This document shows positions 21,784 through 30,912 of a stretch of DNA of 64,000 nt, piece after piece; positions within the stretch are counted from its first letter, which is position 1; each line of letters starts with the position of its first letter. Where the stretch lies: positions 496,001-560,000 of the forward strand of contig NZ_RCIZ01000003.1 of NCBI RefSeq assembly GCF_003666685.1. The letters run 5' to 3'. The translations under genes were made by a program, and so were the position numbers. The notes beneath the pieces were generated by a model, which made no database searches, was not told where the DNA came from, and was given only the letters and a program-made list of their open reading frames with translations. This DNA comes from Mesorhizobium sp. YM1C-6-2. Its GTDB lineage: Bacteria > Pseudomonadota > Alphaproteobacteria > Rhizobiales > Rhizobiaceae.

Positions 21784-22241
21784 ATGGCGGCCCCGCGCTT
21801 CAGGAACATCCCGGTATTTTCGAGCTGCAGGACGGTTTCGCCGCGCTGGTTGAACAGTTCGGAACGGAGCGTCACGAGGCCAAGGGATGGGCGCGACTTC
21901 GACGGACGGCTGGCGACGACGACGGTATGCCCGGTCAGCCGGTCGCCCGCCAGCACCGGCCTCCTCCATTTGATGTGATCGACGCCTGGCGCGCCCTGCG
22001 AAGTCGAATCGAGCAGGATTGCGTCGCAGAACAGCCGCATGAACATCGAGCACGTATGCCAGCCTGAGGCGGACAGCCCGCCGAGGATGCTTGCCTGGCC
22101 GGCCGTCTCGTCCAGGTGCATCGGCTGCGGATCGAATTCGCTGGCGAACTCGACGATCTCGGCCGCGGTGACGTCCTTGGCGCCGAGGTCGATCGACATG
22201 CCTTCGACGAAATCCTCAAAGGCCCAGGTCTTGCCGGTCAT
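21780..22241 (-). CDS. MaoC-family dehydratase (first of pair)
   Basis: A 153-residue MaoC protein, paralogous to its downstream neighbour. The motif is FDPQPMHLDETAGQASILGG followed by SASGWHTCSMFM, retaining the Asp/His catalytic pair. An AAGGA site lies 6 bases before ATG 22241. The two overlapping genes form a two-gene unit. It is annotated elsewhere as an acyl dehydratase; its true substrate cannot be told from sequence. Confidence 0.88.
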   Translation of the reverse strand: MTGKTWAFEDFVEGMSIDLGAKDVTAAEIVEFASEFDPQPMHLDETAGQASILGGLSASGWHTCSMFMRLFCDAILLDSTSQGAPGVDHIKWRRPVLAGDRLTGHTVVVASRPSKSRPSLGLVTLRSELFNQRGETVLQLENTGMFLKRGAAI

Positions 22242-22325
22242 GCTGATCCTTTTGAGATGGGCCTTTATGCCAGGAAGGGCGTCGGATGCGGCTGGAAGCC
22301 GTTGCGGTGATAAGGGATTGCGGCC

Positions 22326-23300
22326 TCAGAGCCAACCCTTGCGGCGGAAGAACCAGAAGGGCAGCACGGCCGACACGACCATCAGGGCGAGCGCCAGGGG
22401 GTAGCCGAAAAACCATTTGAGCTCGGGCATCACGTCGAAATTCATGCCGTACACCGAGGCGACCAGCGTCGGCGGCAGGAACACCACGGCAGCGACCGAG
22501 ACGATCTTGATGATGGCGTTCTGCTGGATGTTGATCATCCCCAGCGTCGCGTCGAGCAGGAAGGTGATCTTCTGCGTCTGGAACGAGGCGTGGTCGGAGA
22601 GCGAGGTCACGTCGCGCGACAGCGTCTTGACGCGGGCACGGATCTCCTTGTCGCCCGGGTCGCGGCCGACGAAATTGGCGAGGAAGCCGGACAGGCGCTG
22701 CAGGGTGAGCAGGCTGTCCTGGATCTTCGAGACGAGATCCTCCTTGCTGCCGATGCGGTGCAGGATCTCCTGGAAGTCGCGGTCGCGGTCGGAGACCTTC
22801 TTCTCCTTCGAATGAAAGATGTCCTGCGATATGTCGATGACCTCACGGCTGCCGCGTTCGAGCACATCGGCCAGCCGGTCGACGATCGCTTCGAGCAAAG
22901 AGACCAGGATGGTGTCGCCGCTGGTGCAGCCGAGGTCTGCCTTCTCGGCGCGCATCGGGAAGGTTTGGAAGGCGCGCGGCTCGTGGTAGCGGATGGTGAC
23001 CAGCCGGTGGCCGGCGAGCACGAAGGTGACGGGCAGCATTTCGGGCCTGTCGCCGTCGGCATGCGCCGGCAGCGTCGCGGTCATGACAAAGGCGCCGTCC
23101 TCTACGTAGAGGCGCGAGGATATCTCGATCTCCTCCATCTCCTCTCGGGTGGGGATGCCGATGCCGATCAGCCGCTCGACGGCATCTTCCTCGTCCTTCG
23201 TCGGCCCGAGAAGGTCGATCCAGACGACCCGGTCCTTTTCGGCGGCAAGGTCGCCAACAAGGCGCAGACGATCGTTTTCAGCGACGAAAGCCTTGATCAT
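22326..23300 (-). CDS. corA: CorA-family magnesium transporter
   Basis: A 324-residue CorA protein: a long cytoplasmic alpha/beta and stalk-helix domain, then two C-terminal membrane helices with the selectivity motif YGMNF (residues ~286-290) between them. The C-terminus RRKGWL is basic as expected. It imports Mg2+ or other divalent ions as a pentamer. Start ATG 23300 (MIKAFVAEND). Confidence 0.93.
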   Translation of the reverse strand: MIKAFVAENDRLRLVGDLAAEKDRVVWIDLLGPTKDEEDAVERLIGIGIPTREEMEEIEISSRLYVEDGAFVMTATLPAHADGDRPEMLPVTFVLAGHRLVTIRYHEPRAFQTFPMRAEKADLGCTSGDTILVSLLEAIVDRLADVLERGSREVIDISQDIFHSKEKKVSDRDRDFQEILHRIGSKEDLVSKIQDSLLTLQRLSGFLANFVGRDPGDKEIRARVKTLSRDVTSLSDHASFQTQKITFLLDATLGMINIQQNAIIKIVSVAAVVFLPPTLVASVYGMNFDVMPELKWFFGYPLALALMVVSAVLPFWFFRRKGWL

Positions 23301-23464
23301 CGCCGTACTCCCCTGATTTTCGACAGAAGCGGACGCTACGGGCCGTGGTTCACCGGGCGCTTAGACCGGGGGGAGGGCAGCGTCAAGACCGCTCGGGGAG
23401 GCGTCGGCTCAGGGGAGTTGCGGCGGACGGGCATGTCCGCCGCAACAGGCGCGTCAGCAAGGTA

Positions 23465-25087
23465 TCAATCGCCGAGGGGATTGATGTCGTTCACGAAGCG
23501 CAACAGGTCGGCGAAGGTGAAATTTCCCGCCTTCGCGGAGGGCAGGGTGGGCTTCCAGTTCTTCTGCTGCCAGATGAACGAGTTGTGGTCGCCGTGGACG
23601 AGGCCGACAAAGACCTCGGATATGATGACCGAGCCGACCGGGCCGAGGCGCTCGCCATTGTTGCGGACCTTGGCCTCCTTGAGGATGTAGTACCAGAGCG
23701 GCGTTGCCGTATGGAGGCCCTGCGCCTTGGCCGTGGCGCCATCCGTCGAACCGTTGCTGTCGGAGGCGATCTCGGCCGAAGTGAGCGGGTTCTTGACCTT
23801 CAGATGCTTGGCCACGGCCTGGCCCGACGGCAGGCCGAGATTGACGCCGCGCTTCAAGTTGCGGAAGGCGAGATTGCCGCCCCCGCCGGGCAGGTTGTGG
23901 AGCGCCGAAACCAGGTAGGGGTCGAGCTTGCGCGATGGCGCCATCGGGACGGGCGCCCCGCCGCTGTCGCCGAGCTCATGGAACCGCCGCCAGTCGATGA
24001 TCCAGTTGGACGGCAGTGTCGGGAAGCCGCTGCCGCCGGCCGACAGGTCGCCGATGATGTCGCCGGACAGCCCGCTGAACAGGAAGAACAGGCTGAAGTC
24101 CTGCGGCGTGTTGAACACCCGGTTGTGGGAGTAGCGCTGACGCACCATGGAGTGCCCCAGGCGGTAGGCGGCGGCGGAAAACTCCACCGGCATATAGGGC
24201 ACCTTCTTGAAGCGGTAGAATTTGCGGCCGTCCTTGAGGATCCTGGCGACGATCCCCTTTTCGGTCAGCCGCTCCACCCAGTCGTGGAGCACGATCCACT
24301 GATAGTGCCAGGTGACGATCCGGCGGGCTTCCTTGAATATGTCGGGCGGCGGGTTGGCGCCGGTCGACAGCATGTCGCAGACGGCGTTGTGGAACTTCAG
24401 CATGGCCAGATGCGTCTGCGCCACCAGCAGGTTCTCGTCGTTGCGATGGTCGCCGATCAGCGCGAAGCCTTCGGGGCTGCGCGGCAGGTCGTTGCGGAAG
24501 TCGCCCTCGCCGGTGTTGAGGTTCTTGCCGATCAGCAGCTTCGGCCCATGCTTGTTGCCGGCGGCCGGATTGCGCGCATAGAGATGCGGGCTGCCGTCGG
24601 GACCCAGGCCGTAGACACAGTCGAGGTCGACGCTCGGCGTGCGGAAATTCTCGATGCCGAGCGGGTCCTTCTCCTTGTCGCCGAGCGAGGTCAGGTCGAG
24701 CGTGATGTCGTGATCGACGAACTGGCCGAAATAGGTGAAGCCGGCCGGTATGTTCGGATTGTTGCCGGCCGGGTCGCCGGCATTGCTGTCGACCATCGCC
24801 GCGGCAAGGGCCTGCAGCTTGGCGTCTGAGACGTCGAGCGGCGGCAGCGTCGGGAACATCCGGCCGAACATGCCGGGATCCTTGTGGCCCGACAGCGCAT
24901 CGAGCAGCGCCCTGGTCGGGTGCCGGCCGGCCACGCCGTGACCGGGCGTCGTCTTCACCGCATTGTTGGCTGTCGTCGTCTCCAGCTTCAGCTTGGCGAT
25001 CGTCAGAGCGAGATCTGCCGCGCTTCTGGCTGACCTGGGCTTGGAGGCAGTCTTGGGTTTAGGCGCAGTCTTGAGTTTAAGGGACAT
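23465..25087 (-). CDS. Animal-type haem peroxidase
   Basis: A 540-residue member of the peroxidase-cyclooxygenase superfamily. The distal His is in GQFVDHDITLDLT (His ~126, adjacent Ca-binding Asp), the catalytic Arg in GDHRNDENLLVAQTHLAMLK (GDxRxxE motif), and the proximal His in AYRLGHSMVRQRYSHNRVF (His ~312). The N-terminus is Lys/Ala-rich and has no signal peptide, so it is probably cytoplasmic or exported by another route. The role could be halide or organic substrate oxidation; not determinable here. It is preceded by an AT-rich 385-bp gap with a palindrome over its likely promoter. Confidence 0.9.
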   Translation of the reverse strand: MSLKLKTAPKPKTASKPRSARSAADLALTIAKLKLETTTANNAVKTTPGHGVAGRHPTRALLDALSGHKDPGMFGRMFPTLPPLDVSDAKLQALAAAMVDSNAGDPAGNNPNIPAGFTYFGQFVDHDITLDLTSLGDKEKDPLGIENFRTPSVDLDCVYGLGPDGSPHLYARNPAAGNKHGPKLLIGKNLNTGEGDFRNDLPRSPEGFALIGDHRNDENLLVAQTHLAMLKFHNAVCDMLSTGANPPPDIFKEARRIVTWHYQWIVLHDWVERLTEKGIVARILKDGRKFYRFKKVPYMPVEFSAAAYRLGHSMVRQRYSHNRVFNTPQDFSLFFLFSGLSGDIIGDLSAGGSGFPTLPSNWIIDWRRFHELGDSGGAPVPMAPSRKLDPYLVSALHNLPGGGGNLAFRNLKRGVNLGLPSGQAVAKHLKVKNPLTSAEIASDSNGSTDGATAKAQGLHTATPLWYYILKEAKVRNNGERLGPVGSVIISEVFVGLVHGDHNSFIWQQKNWKPTLPSAKAGNFTFADLLRFVNDINPLGD

Positions 25088-25472
25088 GACAAGCTCCTAC
25101 TTTCGTACCGGGGCTCTTGCCCTCGATACTTTGGGTTTTCTCCCCATCGCCCGCGCAGGAGGTCTATGATTCAATAACAGCCTGAATCTCCGGCTATTTT
25201 CTCCTCCGATACTTCAATAGCGACACCCCGTTACCCCTTGGGGTGATTCATTTTATGAACTGCAACACGAAATGTTAGTATAACGCAATTGTCGTGACAA
25301 TAGTCATAAAAGGACTTGTGTCATTCGGGAATTTTCTACTGCAATATCAACGCATGTTTTTCCAAGCTTATGGGCCTGAAAACAATGCGTTTTCTGGATG
25401 AAAAGACATGCGGTCGATCCCCTGTCCTTGGAGGGTCGACTCTCGATTGTGCAGCGACGCGGGAGAAAGTCG
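25088..25472. other. AT-rich gap upstream of peroxidase
   Basis: 385 bp without a supported gene and visibly richer in A+T than the surroundings. It contains the palindrome at 25288-25301 and a hairpin ACCCC/GGGGT near 25228-25243. The left part should be the 5' leader of the peroxidase mRNA; the right part lies beyond the ychF stop. Confidence 0.6.
25288..25301. promoter_or_regulatory. Palindrome over probable peroxidase promoter
   Basis: ATTGTCGTGACAAT is an inverted repeat (ATTGTC/GACAAT, 2-bp centre). On the minus strand it lies just upstream of a -10-like TATACT (25277-25282), placing it in the spacer and -35 region of a promoter about 190 bp before the peroxidase start. Operator function is inferred. 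Confidence 0.45.
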
Positions 25473-26576
25473 TCAGGTATTGAACTTGAAGAGCATGATG
25501 TCGCCGTCCTGGACGACATATTCCTTGCCTTCGTCGCGCGCCTTGCCCGCCTCCTTGGCGGCGACCTCGCCGCCCAGCGTGACGAAGTCGTTGTAGGCGA
25601 TCGTCTGCGCGCGGATGAAGCCGCGCTCGAAGTCGGTATGGATGACCCCGGCGGCCTGTGGCGCCTTGGTGCCCCGCTGGATCGTCCAGGCGCGGGTCTC
25701 CTTGGGACCGGCGGTGAAATAGGTGATCAGGTCGAGCAGTTCGTAGCCGGCGCGGATGAGCTTGTCCAAGCCCGGCTCCTCGAGGCCCATGGAGGTGAGG
25801 AACTCCATCTCCTCGTCGTCGGGAAGCTGCGCGACCTCGGCCTCGATCGCCGCCGAGATGACGACGGTGCGGGCGCCCTGCGCCTCGGCCATCTTCTCCA
25901 CCGCGTTGGTGTGCTCGTTGCCGGTCGCGGCATCCTTCTCCGCGACGTTGCAGACGTAGAGGACAGGGTGCGAGGTCAGCAGGTTGAGACCCTGAAGGAT
26001 GCGAAGGTCCTCCGCGGCGATGCCCTTCAGCATGATGCGCGCCGGCTTGCCGTCCTGCAGAAGCTCCAGCGCCTTCTCCATGACCGGCAGCACCGTCATG
26101 GACTCCTTGTCCTTGGCCTGGGCGCGCTTCCTCACATTGACGATGCGCCGCTCCAGACTGTCGAGGTCGGCGAGCATCAGCTCGGTTTCGACGGTTTCGG
26201 CGTCGGCCACCGGATCGATGCGGCCTTCGACATGGGTGATGTCGTCATCCTCGAAGCAGCGCAGCACATGCACGATGGCGTCGACTTCGCGGATGTTGGC
26301 GAGGAACTGATTGCCGAGCCCTTCTCCCTTGGAGGCGCCGCGCACCAGGCCGGCGATGTCGACGAAGGAGATGCGGGTCGGGATGATCTCCTTGGAGCCC
26401 GCGGCCTTCGCGATCTTCTTCAGCCTGGGATCAGGCACCGCCACCTCGCCGGTATTCGGCTCGATGGTGCAGAAGGGATAGTTTGCGGCCTGCGCGGCCG
26501 CCGTGCGCGTCAGCGCGTTGAAAAGCGTCGACTTGCCAACGTTGGGCAGCCCAACGATGCCGCATTTGAAACCCAT
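25473..26576 (-). CDS. ychF: Redox-regulated ATPase YchF/Obg-like
   Basis: A 367-residue P-loop protein of the Obg family. G1 [19 protein letters not shown] is at the N-terminus, G3 [18 protein letters not shown] follows, then a coiled-coil insertion ([20 protein letters not shown]) and a C-terminal TGS domain ([19 protein letters not shown]). YchF hydrolyses ATP, binds ribosomes and modulates oxidative stress. It lies 78 bp after pth in the same direction. Confidence 0.96.
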   Translation of the reverse strand: MGFKCGIVGLPNVGKSTLFNALTRTAAAQAANYPFCTIEPNTGEVAVPDPRLKKIAKAAGSKEIIPTRISFVDIAGLVRGASKGEGLGNQFLANIREVDAIVHVLRCFEDDDITHVEGRIDPVADAETVETELMLADLDSLERRIVNVRKRAQAKDKESMTVLPVMEKALELLQDGKPARIMLKGIAAEDLRILQGLNLLTSHPVLYVCNVAEKDAATGNEHTNAVEKMAEAQGARTVVISAAIEAEVAQLPDDEEMEFLTSMGLEEPGLDKLIRAGYELLDLITYFTAGPKETRAWTIQRGTKAPQAAGVIHTDFERGFIRAQTIAYNDFVTLGGEVAAKEAGKARDEGKEYVVQDGDIMLFKFNT

Positions 26577-26654
26577 GATGGTCCAGTCCTATCGGGAAGT
26601 CAGAATTTGCTCAGGGCTATGGGCGAAAGGATCAACGATCGTCAAGTCTCGACC

Positions 26655-27383
26655 TCAACCCTTGCCGAGAAGCTTCTTCAGCATGGCAGCCATGGGCCCG
26701 GTTTCCGGCACCTTGACGGCCGGCTGCTGAGGCCTTGCCTGGCGGATGTGGCTCTGCGCCTTGGCCTTGGGCGCCTTCGGCGGCGGACGGTCATCCTCGC
26801 CGGTCGGCTGAAGCCTGTTGCGCAGCGCCAGCGTGATCCTGTTCATGAAGCCGCTCTCGTCGCCTTTCGCCACGAGGTCCGCGTTGTCGGCGATGGCGTC
26901 GAGCAGGACGTCGAGCCATTCGCGGTCGGTCTTGGCGAAGTCGCCGAGTACGTGACCGTGCACCATCTCCCGGACGCCCGGATGGCCGACGCCGATCCTG
27001 ACGCGGCGATAGTCCTTGCCGAGATGCTGGTCGAGAGAGCGGATGCCGTTGTGGCCGGCCGAACCGCCGCCTGTCTTGACCCGCACCTTGCCGGCGGGCA
27101 GTTCGATCTCGTCGTAGAAGACCGTCACAGCGGACGGTTCGAGCTTGTAGAAGCGCAGCGCCTCGCCGACGGCCTGGCCGGACAGGTTCATGAAAGTCTG
27201 CGGCTTGATGAGCAGCACTTTTTCGCCGCCGATCCTGCCCTCGGCGATCTCAGCCTTGAACTTTTTCGTCCAGGGCGAAAAGGAATGGCGGCGGGCGATC
27301 GCGTCCGCCGCCATGAAGCCGACATTGTGCCGGTTGTTGGCGTATTTCTCGCCCGGATTGCCGAGACCTGCAAAGAGCAGCAT
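26655..27383 (-). CDS. pth: Peptidyl-tRNA hydrolase
   Basis: A 242-residue enzyme that frees tRNA from drop-off peptidyl-tRNA. Core motifs are [20 protein letters not shown] with the catalytic His, [12 protein letters not shown] and [12 protein letters not shown] with the conserved Asp/His region. About 50 residues of Pro/Lys-rich extension follow the core, as in other rhizobial homologues. It starts 24 bp after rplY, making an rplY-pth-ychF unit. Confidence 0.96.
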   Translation of the reverse strand: MLLFAGLGNPGEKYANNRHNVGFMAADAIARRHSFSPWTKKFKAEIAEGRIGGEKVLLIKPQTFMNLSGQAVGEALRFYKLEPSAVTVFYDEIELPAGKVRVKTGGGSAGHNGIRSLDQHLGKDYRRVRIGVGHPGVREMVHGHVLGDFAKTDREWLDVLLDAIADNADLVAKGDESGFMNRITLALRNRLQPTGEDDRPPPKAPKAKAQSHIRQARPQQPAVKVPETGPMAAMLKKLLGKG

Positions 27384-27407
27384 CGAACCGGCCCTCCGGA
27401 CCCGAAC

Positions 27408-28055
27408 TTACTTCTCTTCGGACGGCTCTTCGGCCGCCTCAGGAGCCTCGGCGGCTTCCGGAGCCTCGGTCGTCTCCGGCTTCATCGCGGAAGAGCCGGC
27501 GACGGTCGCGATGGTGAAGTCGCGGTCGGCGATGACCGGCTTGACGCCGGCCGGCAGCTTCACGGCCGAGATGTGGATCGAGTCGCCGATCTCGGCGCCG
27601 GTGAGGTCGATCGTGATCGCATCCGGGATCGCATCGGCCGGGCAGTGGAACTCCACCTCGTGGCGCACGATGTTCAGGACGCCGCCGCGCTTGATGCCTG
27701 GCGACTTCTCTTCATTGATGAAGTGTACCGGAACGTTGACGTTGACCTCGGTGTTCTTGCCGACGCGCAGGAAGTCGACATGCAGCGGGAAGTCCTTGAC
27801 GGGATCCAGCTGATAGTCCTTCGGCAGGACACGGATCTTCTTGCCGCCGACGTCGATCGTGGCGATCGTGGTCAGAAACCCGCCGCCGTGGATCTTGTAG
27901 AAAATGTCCTTGTAGGACAGGGCGATAGCCAGGGGAGGCTGTTTGTCGCCATAAATGACTGCAGGCACTTTGCCGTTGCGGCGAACTGCACGGGCGGACC
28001 CCTTACCGACCTGTTCGCGCGCTTCGGCCGTGAGCTCGTACGTATCGTGGCTCAT
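27408..28055 (-). CDS. rplY: 50S ribosomal protein L25/Ctc
   Basis: A 215-residue long-form L25 (TL5/Ctc type) that binds 5S rRNA. The N-terminal L25 domain has [15 protein letters not shown]-like residues ([20 protein letters not shown]) and [10 protein letters not shown]. The C-terminal beta domain runs to an Ala/Glu-rich tail with [13 protein letters not shown] repeats. AAAGGA precedes ATG 28055; the upstream extension to 28301 passes through an intergenic palindrome and is not coding. Confidence 0.95.
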   Translation of the reverse strand: MSHDTYELTAEAREQVGKGSARAVRRNGKVPAVIYGDKQPPLAIALSYKDIFYKIHGGGFLTTIATIDVGGKKIRVLPKDYQLDPVKDFPLHVDFLRVGKNTEVNVNVPVHFINEEKSPGIKRGGVLNIVRHEVEFHCPADAIPDAITIDLTGAEIGDSIHISAVKLPAGVKPVIADRDFTIATVAGSSAMKPETTEAPEAAEAPEAAEEPSEEK

Positions 28056-28372
28056 GGCTTTTCCTTTCGCGTTGCTGGAGCATCTTCGAATTCCGCCGCG
28101 GCGGCTGCCGAAAATGTCGAAAGCCGCGCTTTGCGCATGATCTGATCCGAAAACCGGATTCCACTTTTCGGGATCATGCGAGCCGCGGCTCTCATCCGCG
28201 TTGCCTCCAAGGGTGTCTACGCGGGTGGCGGTCCTATAGCGGAAGGCGATAAATGACGCAAGCCAAGCACTGCATGGCCTGGACATGCACCAAATCCGCA
28301 CTGGCAGATCACAGATACGCCGCTCCCGCGTATACCGCAGCCTTGCTCAGTCCATCCACGGCTCACCCCGGT
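28056..28372. other. Divergent gap rplY / TauE-type exporter
   Basis: 317 bp with no supported gene. It holds the 45-bp rhizobial palindrome at 28135-28179 and must carry the rplY promoter on the minus strand and that of the exporter on the plus strand. No confident -35/-10 pair was identified. Confidence 0.6.
28135..28179. repeat. Rhizobial 45-bp intergenic palindrome
   Basis: GCATGATCTGATCCGAAAAC then CGGATTCCACTTTTCGGGAT and CATGC. The ends are complementary (GCATGATC/GATCATGC) with CGAAAA opposed to TTTTCG. It matches the palindrome found many times between genes in Mesorhizobium, Brucella and relatives. Here it lies 80-124 bp upstream of rplY. Identity is from recall; only one copy is seen in this window. 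Confidence 0.75.
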
Positions 28373-29137
28373 ATGAATGAATTCCTTTCCGTCGATCTTT
28401 CCACCGGCGGCATCGTTGTCCTTGTGGTCGTCGCGCTGGTGGCGGGATGCGCGCGCGGCTTCTCCGGGTTCGGAGGCGCGCTGATCTTCGTGCCCGTCGC
28501 CAGTGCGCTGGTCGGGGCGAAGCTTGCGGTTCCCCTGCTGCTGATCGTCGACATCGTCCTGACGCCGGGATTGATTCCGAAGGCGTGGCGGAACGCAGAC
28601 AGACCGAATGTCGGCACGATGGCGACTGGTGCGGTGCTGGGCGTGCCGCTCGGCACCTATCTGCTCACCCACATGGAAGGCACCACGATCCGTTGGGGCA
28701 TCGTCGGCATAGTGGTCGTTCTTCTCGCCCTGCTGATGTCCGGTTGGCGCTACCACGGTCGCCCGCATGCAAGCCTGACTGCCGCCGTCGGGCTGACGTC
28801 CGGACTGTTTTCCGGCGCCGCGCAGGTCGGCGGCCCGCCAGTGGTGGCGTACTGGCTGGGCGGCAATTTCACGCCGCAGACCGTGCGTGCCAACATAGTG
28901 CTCTATTTCGCGATATCTAGCGTCCTGTCGGTCGCCAGCTATCTGATCGCAGGCATCCTCACCTGGGAAACCGTGGAACTGTCGCTGATGATCGGCCCGG
29001 CTTTCGCGCTCGGCCTGTTCAGCGGAGCCCGCCTGTTCACCCTTGCGAACGAGATCGTCTTCCGGCGCATCTGCTACGGACTGATCGCTGGCGCGGCGAT
29101 CATCGGCCTGCCGCTCCTGGACGGCGTGCTGCGCTGA
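28373..29137 (+). CDS. TauE/SafE (TSUP) family exporter
   Basis: A 254-residue membrane protein with about eight hydrophobic helices. It has the TSUP N-terminal motif GFSGFGGALIFVPVASALVG and the half-repeat motif GLFSGAAQVGGPPVVAYWLG. Members export sulfite, sulfonates or related anions; the substrate here is unknown. I take ATG 28373 (MNEFLSVDLS); an upstream in-frame ATG at 28253 gives a polar extension without similarity. It converges on prs. Confidence 0.87.
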   Translation: MNEFLSVDLSTGGIVVLVVVALVAGCARGFSGFGGALIFVPVASALVGAKLAVPLLLIVDIVLTPGLIPKAWRNADRPNVGTMATGAVLGVPLGTYLLTHMEGTTIRWGIVGIVVVLLALLMSGWRYHGRPHASLTAAVGLTSGLFSGAAQVGGPPVVAYWLGGNFTPQTVRANIVLYFAISSVLSVASYLIAGILTWETVELSLMIGPAFALGLFSGARLFTLANEIVFRRICYGLIAGAAIIGLPLLDGVLR

Positions 29138-29181
29138 GGGCGGTCGCAGGACGGGCGGCAGACTGCTGCCGATCGTCCGAT

Positions 29182-30117
29182 CTAGTCGAACAGGCTGGAG
29201 ACGGACTCTTCCTGGGCCGTGCGCGAGATGGCCTCGCCGATCAGGTCGGCAATGGAGACGACGCGGACGTTCGGCGCCGAAGCGATGCTGGAGGTCGGCT
29301 GGATCGAGTCGGTGATGACGAGTTCCTGCAGCTGGGAGCCGGCGATGCGCGCGATCGCGCCGCCCGAAAGCACGCCATGGGTGATGTAGGCGGTGACACT
29401 GGTGGCGCCGTTGGCCAGCAGTGCGTCGGCCGCGTTGCAGAGCGTGCCGCCGGAATCGACGATGTCGTCGATCAGCAGGCAATCCTTGCCGTGCACGTCG
29501 CCGATGATGTTCATCACTTCCGACTCACCGGGCCGCTCTCGGCGCTTGTCGACGATGGCAAGCTGCGCGTCGATGCGCTTGGCGAGCGCGCGGGCGCGCA
29601 CCACGCCGCCGACATCTGGCGACACGACCACGACGTTGCCGAGCTGCTTGTATTTCGCCTTGATGTCGCGCGACATGACCGGCACCGAGAACAGGTTGTC
29701 GGTCGGGATATCGAAGAAACCCTGGATCTGGCCGGCGTGGAGGTCGAGGGTGAGCACCCGGTTGGCCCCGGCGCGGGCGATCATGTTGGCGACCAGCTTG
29801 GCCGAGATCGGCGTGCGGCCGGAAGCGCGGCGGTCCTGGCGGGCATAGCCGAAATAGGGAATCACCGCGGTGATGCGCCGCGCCGAGGAGCGCATGAACG
29901 CATCGATCATGATCAGGAGTTCCATCAGGTGGTCGTTCGTCGGGAACGAGGTGGACTGGAGGACGAATACGTCCTCGCCGCGCACGTTTTCCTGGATCTC
30001 GACGAAGATTTCCTGATCCGCGAAGCGCCTGACGCTGGCCTTTCCGATCGGTATGTTCAGGTAACGCGCGACGGCTTCGGCCAGCGCCCGGTTCGAATTA
30101 CCCGCGAAAAGTTTCAT
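29182..30117 (-). CDS. prs: Ribose-phosphate pyrophosphokinase
   Basis: A 311-residue PRPP synthase that makes PRPP from ribose 5-phosphate and ATP for nucleotide, His and Trp synthesis. It shows [36 protein letters not shown], the catalytic loop region [17 protein letters not shown] and the PRPP loop [19 protein letters not shown] 30117 gives the normal length; the 23-residue upstream extension is rejected. Confidence 0.96.
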   Translation of the reverse strand: MKLFAGNSNRALAEAVARYLNIPIGKASVRRFADQEIFVEIQENVRGEDVFVLQSTSFPTNDHLMELLIMIDAFMRSSARRITAVIPYFGYARQDRRASGRTPISAKLVANMIARAGANRVLTLDLHAGQIQGFFDIPTDNLFSVPVMSRDIKAKYKQLGNVVVVSPDVGGVVRARALAKRIDAQLAIVDKRRERPGESEVMNIIGDVHGKDCLLIDDIVDSGGTLCNAADALLANGATSVTAYITHGVLSGGAIARIAGSQLQELVITDSIQPTSSIASAPNVRVVSIADLIGEAISRTAQEESVSSLFD

Positions 30118-30232
30118 GCAGCGTCTCGGCGTGTGTGGAGGACAGGCCTGGATATGATCGGGGCTTTTAGCGTCAAGCGCCGCCATTGCAAGCGCTAGCG
30201 ACGATTATTCCAAAGATTCGGTGCAAGCCGGG

Positions 30233-30802
30233 TCATCCCGTGCTGCTGGCAAGCCATGATGCGAGCTGGTCGACGGTGGAATCGGCGATCGCCTGCATGG
30301 CGGCCGGCGGCACAGCGCCCCAGCCGTCGCCTTTGCCCGCCTTCTGCTGGCCATTTATGCGATGGAGCCGGTTGCCGGCCGGGTCGTAGACGTCCCAGAC
30401 ATAGATGATCGTGGTCTGCCCGCCTTCGGTAAGCGTCGAGAAATAGCCTTTCAGGATATGCGTCGTCGCAGGGTCGGCGTTGCCGGCGAGGGTGATTCCG
30501 CGCGCCCGGGCGCGCTGGGCGAGCCGCTCGGTCAAAGGCGTCGCAACGTCGACGGTGGCGCCGACGATCGGATCGAAGCGCAAGCGGGTGCGCGCCGCAA
30601 TGCCCGGATTGAGCGCTGCCGACGTGTTTGTCGAAGCGGGCTGCATCGGAACGGCGCCGGCCCCGGTTTCGGACTGGAGGGCTCCGGGCGCGGGCGGCGA
30701 GGCGGCGATCGCCGACGGCTCCAGCACATCCTGGGTGCTGTTGCAGGCGGACACGGCAAACGCAGCAAGCAACGATCCGGCCAGGAACGGCAATCGTTTC
30801 AT
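30233..30802 (-). CDS. Rhizobial lipoprotein, unknown function
   Basis: A 189-residue lipoprotein. The signal MKRLPFLAGSLLAAFAVSAC ends in a lipobox with Cys20. A Pro/Ala/Ser-rich linker (residues 25-65) is followed by a folded C-terminal domain with TTHILKGYFSTLTEGGQTTI and VYDPAGNRLHRINGQQ. It resembles a conserved rhizobial lipoprotein family with no assigned role. Confidence 0.75.
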   Translation of the reverse strand: MKRLPFLAGSLLAAFAVSACNSTQDVLEPSAIAASPPAPGALQSETGAGAVPMQPASTNTSAALNPGIAARTRLRFDPIVGATVDVATPLTERLAQRARARGITLAGNADPATTHILKGYFSTLTEGGQTTIIYVWDVYDPAGNRLHRINGQQKAGKGDGWGAVPPAAMQAIADSTVDQLASWLASSTG

Positions 30803-30912
30803 GCCCTCAATCTCCGTGTTACGCGATACTTACACTTTTGCCCGGGCACCGGATTCGTCCCAAACCGCTCCCCCCGTCGGTCCGGTGCCTGGCTGGCGAC
30901 CAAGTCCTATCG

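Noticed and set aside
25398-28145. 915-codon open frame on the plus strand over ychF, pth and rplY
   Set aside because: It is antisense to three well-conserved genes and its translation has no domain; long shadow frames are normal at this GC content.
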